NCBI GenBank assembly: GCA_011523485.1
Contig: WTGR01000223.1
Coordinates: forward strand, 1-5,285
DNA: 5,285 nucleotides
Origin: Acidobacteriota bacterium
Lineage (GTDB): Bacteria > Acidobacteriota > Vicinamibacteria > Vicinamibacterales > UBA8438
Reading direction: 5' to 3'
The translations under genes and the position numbers were made by a program. Each line of letters begins with the position of its first letter. Position 1 is the first letter of the stretch. The notes beneath the pieces were generated by a model, which searched no databases, was not told the origin of the DNA, and saw only the letters and a program-made list of their open reading frames with translations. Shown in pieces: positions 1 to 5,285 of the stretch.

Positions 1-2751
1 GTCATCTTCAAGTTCGACGCGGCCAACGCCCCGATCATGTTCCTGGGTCTCGAGGGCGATCTGTCGCCGGTGGCGCTGCGCGAGATGGCCGAGAACGACC
101 TGTCGCCGCGCCTCGAGCGCGTGCCCGGGGTAGCCACCGTGACCGTCCGCGGCGGCCTGCGCCGGCAGATCCGGGTCGAGCTGGCCAAAGACAGGATCAC
201 CGCCCTCGATCTGGCGGTGAACGAGGTGATCGACCTGCTGCGGATCGAGAACCAGAACGTGCCGATCGGCGAGCTCGACGACGGCGACATGACCTACCTG
301 CTGCGCAGCCCCGGGCAGTTCGCGAGCCTGGAGGACATCCGCAACGTGGTGGTCATGACGCGCGGCGGCGTGCCGGTGTACATGCGCGACATCGCGGAGG
401 TGAGCGACGGGACGGAGGATCAGGAGGAACTGATCCGCATCAACGGGCGCACCGCCGTCCAGATGATGATCAGCAAGCAGTCGGGGCGCAACACCGTGGA
501 GGTCGCGCGGGCCGTGCGCTCCGAGATCGACCGCATCAACACCGAGATTCCGGCGGTGCGGCTCAGCACGCGGATGGACTCGGCGATCTTCGTAGAGCGA
601 TCCATAAACGCCGTCCGCAACGTCGTGCTGTGGGGCGCCATGCTGGTCATCGTGGTGCTGTTCGCCTTCCTGCGCAACGTCCGGACGACGCTCATCATCT
701 GCACCGCCATCCCCATCTCGATCATCGGCACGTTCGCGCTGATCTACTTCGCCGGCTTTACGCTCAACACGCTGACGTTCGGGGGACTGGCGCTGGGCGT
801 CGGCATGATCGTCGACGCCTCGATCGTCGTTCTGGAGAACACGTTCCGGCACATGGAGGGAGGCAAGGACCGGATCACCGCCAGCGTGGACGGGACCGAG
901 GAGGTCAGCGGGGCCATCGTCGCGTCGACCCTGACGCAGATGGCGGTGTTCCTGCCGCTGTTGTTCTTGACCGGGGTGTCGAGCATCGTCTTCGGCCAGT
1001 TGGCGGTCGTGGTGATGATCTCCCTGGCGATGTCGCTGTTCGTGGCGGTGACGCTCGTGCCGGTGATGACGTCGCGGCTGCTGCGGTTGCCGCCGCCCGC
1101 GGACCAGCGGAAGGGGGCCTACGGCCGGTTCCTGACGCTGAGCGAGCGCGGCCTGGAGCGCCTCGACGAAGTCTACCAGCAGGGTATCCATCACGCGCTG
1201 GCGCACCGGCCCACGGTGCTCGTGGTCGCGGGCGTTCTCGTCTGGTTGACGGTGATGCTGGCGCCGACCATCCCGATCGAGCTGACCCCGGAGGTGGACG
1301 AGGGCGAGGTGCGCATCTCCGCCGAGCTGCCGATAGGGACCCGCTTCGAGCGGACCCGCGACGTGATGCTGGAGCTGGAGGACCGCATCCGGACGGAGGT
1401 GCCCGAGGCGGTCAACATCACCAACCAGGTGGGCGGCGGGCGCGGCCCGTTCGGCGGTGGCTCCAGCCACCGCGGCTCGATGACCGTCACCCTGCTGGAC
1501 AAGACCGAGCGGGAGCGGTCGAGCAACGAGATCGCCATGGCGTTGCGCCGCTCGCTGAACACAATCCCCGGGGCCAGAATCCGGGCGCGGGCCTCGGGCG
1601 GCAACCGGATGATGACGCGGCTGATGCGCAGCGGCTCCGGCGACGACGCGCGGCTGGCGCTGGAGATCCGCGGGCACGATCTCGACGATGCCCGCCGGGT
1701 CTCGGAGCGGGCCATGGACGTGATGAACACCACCGAAGGGGTCGCCGACGCGGAGATGGCGGCCGAGCAGGGCAGGCCGGAGCTGGCGATTCAGGTCGAT
1801 CGCGCCAAGGCCGCGCTGCTCGGCCTGCGCGTGTCGCAGGTCGCCGACGCGCTGCGTACCGGCGTGGCCGGGACCGAGGCCGCCTTCTACCGCGAGCGCG
1901 GCGACGAGTATCCCATCGTCGTCCGCCTGCGCGAGGAGGACCGGCTGCGGACGATGGACATCAACGACGTCCCGCTGAGCACGCCGACCGGGATGGTCAT
2001 CCCCGCGCGCAACGTGATCGCGGTACGCCCCGAGTCCGGTCCGGAGCAGATCGAGCGCAAGAACCAGGAGCGGATCGTCCGCGTCAATGCGGAGATCGAG
2101 ACGACGCTGAGCGAGGCGGTCTCGGCCGTCAACGCGCGGATCCCGGAGATGGCGGCGCCGGCCGATTTCTCCGTGGGTTTCGGGGCCGAGGTCGAGGAGC
2201 AGGCGCGGTCCTTCGGCCAGATGCAGCTCGTCCTGATCCTGGCGATGTTCCTCGTCTACGCGGTGATGGCGGCGCAGTTCGAGTCGCTGCGCGACCCGTT
2301 CATCATCCTGCTCTCGATCCCGCTGGCCGGCATCGGCATCGTCGCGTCGCTGCTCGTGACCGGAACGCCGTTCAGCCTGCAGGCGTTCATGGGGGTCATC
2401 GTGCTGGGCGGGCTCGTCGTCAACAACGCCATCCTGCTCGTCGACTACACGAACATCCTGCGGCGCCGCGACGGCATGCAGTTGCGCGCTGCGGTGGAGC
2501 GCGCGGGACGCACCCGGCTGCGTCCGATCCTGATGACCACGTCGACCACGCTGCTCGGCATGGTGCCGATGGCGCTCGGCATCGGCGAGGGCTCCGAGCT
2601 GCAGGCGCCGCTCGCCCGCGTCATCATCGGCGGGCTGCTGTCGTCGACGCTGGTGACCCTGGTCGTGGTGCCGGTCGTCTACACGTTGTTCGAGGAGGGG
2701 CTGGAGGGTCTGCTGCGCCGGCCGAAGGAGGGCGTGGCGCCGGCCTCGTAG
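1..2751 (+). CDS. RND family efflux permease (HAE1/AcrB-like), 5' end missing
   Basis: This is a proton-driven inner-membrane pump subunit that normally works with a periplasmic adaptor and an outer-membrane channel to export drugs or other toxic compounds. The reading frame is open from base 1; the first Met, at base 37, lies inside a conserved porter-domain stretch and is not the true start. About 916 residues are visible against roughly 1030-1060 for the family, so TM1 and the first ~120 residues are missing. Counting from the Met at 37, hydrophobic segments near 196-213, 218-240, 247-267, 290-312, 318-348, 393-411, 729-747, 754-775, 783-806, 829-849 and 858-884 match TM2-TM12, with the second periplasmic porter/docking loop at about 412-728. 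Family motifs include GVGMIVDASIVVLEN (TM4), GLVVNNAILLVDY (TM10) and RLRPILMT before TM11. TM4 keeps one acidic residue (D260); the second Asp of AcrB is Ala, and the AcrB TM10 Lys is Asn. A Gly-rich stretch sits at 466-475. Substrate cannot be told from sequence. It ends in TAG. Any adaptor gene would lie to the left, outside the window. Confidence 0.95.
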   Translation, partial: VIFKFDAANAPIMFLGLEGDLSPVALREMAENDLSPRLERVPGVATVTVRGGLRRQIRVELAKDRITALDLAVNEVIDLLRIENQNVPIGELDDGDMTYLLRSPGQFASLEDIRNVVVMTRGGVPVYMRDIAEVSDGTEDQEELIRINGRTAVQMMISKQSGRNTVEVARAVRSEIDRINTEIPAVRLSTRMDSAIFVERSINAVRNVVLWGAMLVIVVLFAFLRNVRTTLIICTAIPISIIGTFALIYFAGFTLNTLTFGGLALGVGMIVDASIVVLENTFRHMEGGKDRITASVDGTEEVSGAIVASTLTQMAVFLPLLFLTGVSSIVFGQLAVVVMISLAMSLFVAVTLVPVMTSRLLRLPPPADQRKGAYGRFLTLSERGLERLDEVYQQGIHHALAHRPTVLVVAGVLVWLTVMLAPTIPIELTPEVDEGEVRISAELPIGTRFERTRDVMLELEDRIRTEVPEAVNITNQVGGGRGPFGGGSSHRGSMTVTLLDKTERERSSNEIAMALRRSLNTIPGARIRARASGGNRMMTRLMRSGSGDDARLALEIRGHDLDDARRVSERAMDVMNTTEGVADAEMAAEQGRPELAIQVDRAKAALLGLRVSQVADALRTGVAGTEAAFYRERGDEYPIVVRLREEDRLRTMDINDVPLSTPTGMVIPARNVIAVRPESGPEQIERKNQERIVRVNAEIETTLSEAVSAVNARIPEMAAPADFSVGFGAEVEEQARSFGQMQLVLILAMFLVYAVMAAQFESLRDPFIILLSIPLAGIGIVASLLVTGTPFSLQAFMGVIVLGGLVVNNAILLVDYTNILRRRDGMQLRAAVERAGRTRLRPILMTTSTTLLGMVPMALGIGEGSELQAPLARVIIGGLLSSTLVTLVVVPVVYTLFEEGLEGLLRRPKEGVAPAS

Positions 2752-2834
2752 GGAGGCTTGGGCCGAGGGAGCCTGAGCCGTCCCGCGCTCTTCCGGATCC
2801 GTGTCGGCATGAACGCGCCGCAGGGGACATTCGG
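2752..2834. other. Short spacer between convergent genes
   Basis: These 83 bases separate the stop codon of the RND permease from the stop codon of the minus-strand ATPase gene. I see no gene in them. The only structures are a weak dyad, AGGCT at 2754-2758 with AGCCT at 2770-2774 (5-bp stem, 11-base loop), and an 8-base palindrome CGGATCCG at 2794-2801. Neither is followed by a T run on either strand, so no intrinsic terminator can be called. Any terminator for the convergent transcripts must be non-canonical or Rho-dependent. Confidence 0.6.
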
Positions 2835-4682
2835 TCAGCGGCGGCTTGCCCTGCTGCCGCCGCGCGCACGGGTGAGTGCCTGCAGGGCACGGAGAGTCTT
2901 TCTGACGTCGTCGGGAACGGCGGACATGTCCTGAATGATGTCTCGCTCCGCAAGCCGTAGGGGCAGCCCGCGCGATTGAAGCCACGCGCGGAGTCCGCCG
3001 AGGAGGGCTTTTGCATCACACCACCGTTCGGGCTGCTTCCACCGTGTGGCCAGGAACTGGTCGGCCCTTTCGAGCGCAGTTGTCAGCGCGAGTCTTCTGT
3101 CCTCCTGCTGGATTCGCGTCGCCACGACCTGCCGCACGCGCTCGTGCTGCGTGTCCAGCAGGCGATCCAGCTCCGCCACGAAAGCGCTCCGCGCCTGTTT
3201 CCATGCGGTCTTCATCGGCTGCTCGTCCGCTTGGCGGTCGAGCGCGCTCAGCATCGCCTCACGGTCCAGCAAATAGTTCTCAATCTCGTTGGAGTCCCAC
3301 ATCAGGAGCTTGAGATCCAGACGGTATGCGTCCGACTTCGCGCTGCCGGCATGTGTCCGCAGCACGTCGCGGCGCGATGCATCCGTGCGATAGTCGCGGT
3401 CTCCGATCGCTACCATGCGAATGGGTCGCCCTGACGTGAGGCCGGGGCTGTTCAGGAGATCGCGGATCTGCCGGCCCAGATCGAGTACACGCGCGTCGAC
3501 CGGACTCTGATACGTGTAGAGAAACGTCAGCGAGCGCCAAACGTCCTGCTGTTTCTTCTCGCCCCACAGCTTCCGCGCGAAGTCCGCCAGCAGATGAAGA
3601 TCGCGCTTGTTCTCCACGAACACCACCGCCCGACTCGACAGCAGCGGGACGATCTCCATGCGATCGAAGGCGCCCAGATCCTCGAGCAGTCGGAACTGCT
3701 CCGGTTGGACGAGCAGTGGTGCGACGCGGCCGTCCATGCACACGCGGACGGTTCCTTCCGGCGCCGCGTTCAGGAGCTGGGGCGAATGGGTCGCCAGGAC
3801 GAACTGCGCCTTCTCCTCGCTCGCCAGTCGGGCGAGGATGTGCATGAGCTGGTCCTGCAGACGGGAGTGCAGGTGGGCGTCGGGTTCGTCCAGCAATACT
3901 GTGCCCGCCCCGGGCGCGAGTACCGACGCGAGGATCTGCAGCGCTTGATGGAAGCCCGAGCCCGCGGTCATGACGTCCCGTTCCCGCGTCAGCACGTGGT
4001 CGCGGTACGTGGCGTTCAGGAACCGATCCACTTCGAGGTCGAATTCCACGAAGACCGCGCTCTCCGGAAACAGTTCCTTGAGAAGGTTCTGGAGCGTGTT
4101 CCAGCGCGCGCCGGCGTGCTCTCGCAGGTCCCACAAGAGGTTCCGCACCATTTCTCCATGGCGCTGGAGCCGCATCCTGTCGCGGCGGGCCGGCAGGGTC
4201 AGGTATTCTTCACGCGGCAGAAAACCCGAGAAGATGGGAATGAGCCGGACCTCCCTTCCGTCGACGGCCTCGCGCCAGTGTCCGGCGACACTCGGGACGA
4301 TGTGGAAGCGGTTGTAGTCGAGCTGGAGCTGGAAGCCGATCGTCGCCTCGTTGTCGAACTCCGCGCGCAGGGCCAGGGGATTCGGCTTGCCCCTCGTGCG
4401 CACACGCCCGTTCGGCCAGAGATCGCCGGGATCGGCCACCGGCAGGACACCGAACTCGTCGGGACTCACGGATCGACGGGTCAGCGCAAGCTGTCTGGGT
4501 TCCGGACCGTTGCCGTTCGTCCTGCGGGTCGTCTCGACGCAGTACTGAAACAGCGTGAGCGCGTGCAGGATCGTCGACTTGCCGCTGTTGTTGGCGCCGA
4601 CGAGCACGGTCACGTCGTCGAGATCGATGACCGTCTCCTGCTCGAAGCGCTTGAAGCCCTCGATGGTGAAGCGGCGGATCAT
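2835..4682 (-). CDS. OLD/GajA-like ABC-type ATPase fused to TOPRIM nuclease-like domain
   Basis: This is a complete 615-residue protein, ATG to TGA. The N-terminal half is an ABC/SMC-like ATPase: MIRRFTIEGFKRF opening strand, Walker A GANNSGKST (29-37), a degenerate signature GSGFHQALQILA (241-252), Walker B VLLDEPDAHLH (262-272, with D265 and E266) and an H-loop ATHSP (H299). The C-terminal half looks like a TOPRIM domain of the OLD or DUF4435 type: VVFVENKRD (E357), a DxD pair in AIGDRD (D428, D430), then W462 and EIENYLL (466-472), a helical stretch (about 488-545) and a late lysine, K558. In characterised relatives the ATPase half forms the oligomer core and senses nucleotide, while the TOPRIM half cuts DNA with metal ions. 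The gene lies 40 bases after a UvrD-like helicase gene on the same strand, a pairing typical of Gabija defence (GajA-GajB). A fused PARIS-like (AriA+AriB) protein is an alternative, though PARIS has no helicase partner. The start is supported by a GAGGG sequence 7 bases upstream. Domain assignment is firm; the defence role is inferred. Confidence 0.88.
   Translation of the reverse strand: MIRRFTIEGFKRFEQETVIDLDDVTVLVGANNSGKSTILHALTLFQYCVETTRRTNGNGPEPRQLALTRRSVSPDEFGVLPVADPGDLWPNGRVRTRGKPNPLALRAEFDNEATIGFQLQLDYNRFHIVPSVAGHWREAVDGREVRLIPIFSGFLPREEYLTLPARRDRMRLQRHGEMVRNLLWDLREHAGARWNTLQNLLKELFPESAVFVEFDLEVDRFLNATYRDHVLTRERDVMTAGSGFHQALQILASVLAPGAGTVLLDEPDAHLHSRLQDQLMHILARLASEEKAQFVLATHSPQLLNAAPEGTVRVCMDGRVAPLLVQPEQFRLLEDLGAFDRMEIVPLLSSRAVVFVENKRDLHLLADFARKLWGEKKQQDVWRSLTFLYTYQSPVDARVLDLGRQIRDLLNSPGLTSGRPIRMVAIGDRDYRTDASRRDVLRTHAGSAKSDAYRLDLKLLMWDSNEIENYLLDREAMLSALDRQADEQPMKTAWKQARSAFVAELDRLLDTQHERVRQVVATRIQQEDRRLALTTALERADQFLATRWKQPERWCDAKALLGGLRAWLQSRGLPLRLAERDIIQDMSAVPDDVRKTLRALQALTRARGGSRASRR
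2838..2863. repeat. GC-only inverted repeat at the 3' end of the ATPase gene
   Basis: GCGGCGGC (2838-2845) and GCCGCCGC (2856-2863) are perfect 8-base complements around a 10-base loop. They lie within the last nine codons of the ATPase gene, ending right before its stop codon on the minus strand. The stem could stall polymerase or protect the 3' end of the mRNA, but no T run follows on either strand, so it is not a canonical intrinsic terminator. It may also simply reflect Arg/Gly codons in GC-rich DNA. Confidence 0.5.
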
Positions 4683-4689
4683 TCGGATT

Positions 4690-4694
4690 CCCTC
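4690..4694 (-). promoter_or_regulatory. Ribosome binding site of the ATPase-TOPRIM gene
   Basis: On the minus strand, GAGGG lies 7 bases before the ATG at 4682. The match to the Shine-Dalgarno core and the spacing are good. It supports this ATG as the start, as does the protein beginning there with the usual first strand of ABC/OLD ATPases. No convincing promoter is seen in the 40-base gap, so the gene is probably translated from a transcript shared with the upstream helicase gene. Confidence 0.7.
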
Positions 4695-4722
4695 GCGGGT
4701 CGGGCCTGCCTTCGTGAATGGT

Positions 4723-5285
4723 TCAACCGTTGAAGACGTCCTCGATCAATCGATCGATGGACGAGCAGTCCATGCCACCGCGCCGATCGTCCCGCGTAAC
4801 GATCAGCGTACCGTTGGGGCCGCCACCTTCTTCGTGCGGCAGGATGCCGTTGTCGTGGTACCACTGCTCCTTCTCGGACCAGCGTCGTTTGTAGCTGCGG
4901 TTCCCGAGCATTCCCAGGTGTTCCCAGACGTACTTTGCACCGGTGTCGTCGTCCTCTATCGTGAAATCGGGAAACTTGCCCTGGGGAACGCCGTCGATGA
5001 CCAACTGTTGTTCGTACTCGTAGTCGATGTTCCTGGCATGCAGCAGGTTGGCGATGATGACCTCGGATTTGGACCGGACAAGCTCGCCTCGGGTCGTGTT
5101 GTGGATGAGGCGCTCCTCCAGGAACCGTCCCTTGAACTCAATCGGTTTCGGCGGGCCGAAGAGATTGGTCAATCGACATGCCGCGGCCGAGTAGTGTTCG
5201 GAACTGAATCGGTGCAGATCGGTGGCCGAACCCTGGAGCAACACGATCACCTTGTCCTTCTGCCGCGTGAGCGCGGTGTAGAGCA
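4723..5285 (-). CDS. UvrD-like SF1 helicase, C-terminal end, with PD-(D/E)XK-like nuclease tail (5' end missing)
   Basis: The frame is open to the right edge; the GTG at 5250 is internal, because in-frame residues before it complete a helicase motif. From the edge the protein reads LYTALTRQKDKVIVLLQG, which fits motif VI of UvrD/RecD-type SF1 helicases (the Arg of the TR pair, bases 5263-5265, would be the ATP-sensing arginine). Most of the helicase lies outside the window. After a linker comes a separate domain of about 120 residues with the PD-(D/E)XK pattern: RSKSEVIIANLL (helix Glu at 5062-5064), KFPDFTI (Asp at 4966-4968) and YVWEHLGM (Glu at 4921-4923), then a YKRRW...WYHDNGI segment and a strand LIVTRDD. 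The Lys usually two residues after the second acidic residue is replaced: WEHLG has Leu there. The nuclease call therefore rests on the overall pattern, with a neighbouring Lys possibly substituting. It ends in TGA, 40 bases before the ATPase-TOPRIM gene, so the two probably form one operon. GajB-like helicase is the nearest known partner type, but the nuclease tail is not part of standard GajB. Confidence 0.82.
   Translation of the reverse strand, partial: LYTALTRQKDKVIVLLQGSATDLHRFSSEHYSAAACRLTNLFGPPKPIEFKGRFLEERLIHNTTRGELVRSKSEVIIANLLHARNIDYEYEQQLVIDGVPQGKFPDFTIEDDDTGAKYVWEHLGMLGNRSYKRRWSEKEQWYHDNGILPHEEGGGPNGTLIVTRDDRRGGMDCSSIDRLIEDVFNG

Noticed and set aside
630..2960. A 776-residue open frame on the plus strand overlapping the permease
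   Set aside because: Its translation is a low-complexity mix of Arg, Gly, Ala, Asp and Pro with no recognisable domain, as expected for an off-frame reading of GC-rich coding DNA. The overlapping frame encodes a clear RND permease.
3280..4134. A 284-residue minus-strand open frame within the ATPase gene
   Set aside because: It is a shifted frame of the same coding DNA, rich in Arg/Pro/Gly, with no motifs. It does not indicate a frameshift, because the main frame is intact from ATG to stop with continuous motifs.
3594..4733. A 379-residue open frame on the plus strand opposite the ATPase gene
   Set aside because: It is an antisense shadow: no domain or membrane segment is visible, while the minus-strand frame has Walker A, Walker B, H-loop and TOPRIM motifs.
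4749..4758. Palindrome ATCGATCGAT near the end of the helicase gene, considered as an operator or site
   Set aside because: It lies in codons for the Ser-Ile-Asp-Arg segment of the nuclease-like tail and is well explained by coding sequence; no second copy or flanking dyad is seen.
5248..5250. GTG at 5250 as the start of a separate 175-residue gene
   Set aside because: The frame continues upstream to the window edge, and those extra residues complete an SF1 helicase motif VI (LYTALTRQKDK), so the codon is an internal Val.

Overview
The window comes from a GC-rich bacterium. The first gene is a tripartite-type RND efflux pump, which implies an envelope with an outer membrane. Nothing here fixes the phylum: the composition would suit Acidobacteriota, Pseudomonadota and others. 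No rRNA, tRNA, CRISPR array or insertion sequence is visible.

Layout. (1) Bases 1-2751, plus strand: the 3' seven-eighths or so of an RND (HAE1/AcrB-like) inner-membrane efflux permease, whose 5' end lies outside the window. (2) Bases 2752-2834: an 83-base spacer between convergent genes, with only weak dyads. (3) Bases 4682-2835, minus strand: a complete 615-residue protein joining an ABC/SMC-type ATPase half to a TOPRIM nuclease-like half, the OLD/GajA-like plan. (4) Bases 5285-4723, minus strand: the 3' end of a UvrD-like SF1 helicase gene, running off the right edge. It carries helicase motif VI followed by a PD-(D/E)XK-like nuclease domain.

The two minus-strand genes are 40 bases apart, and the second has a good ribosome binding site, so they look like one operon read helicase then ATPase-TOPRIM. 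This pairing is that of the Gabija anti-phage system (GajA ATPase-TOPRIM plus GajB UvrD-like helicase). Two things differ from classical Gabija: the gene order is reversed, and the helicase has an additional nuclease-like tail. I infer a Gabija-related or parallel nuclease-helicase defence module sitting beside, and unrelated in function to, an ordinary efflux gene. Defence is inferred from domain content only.
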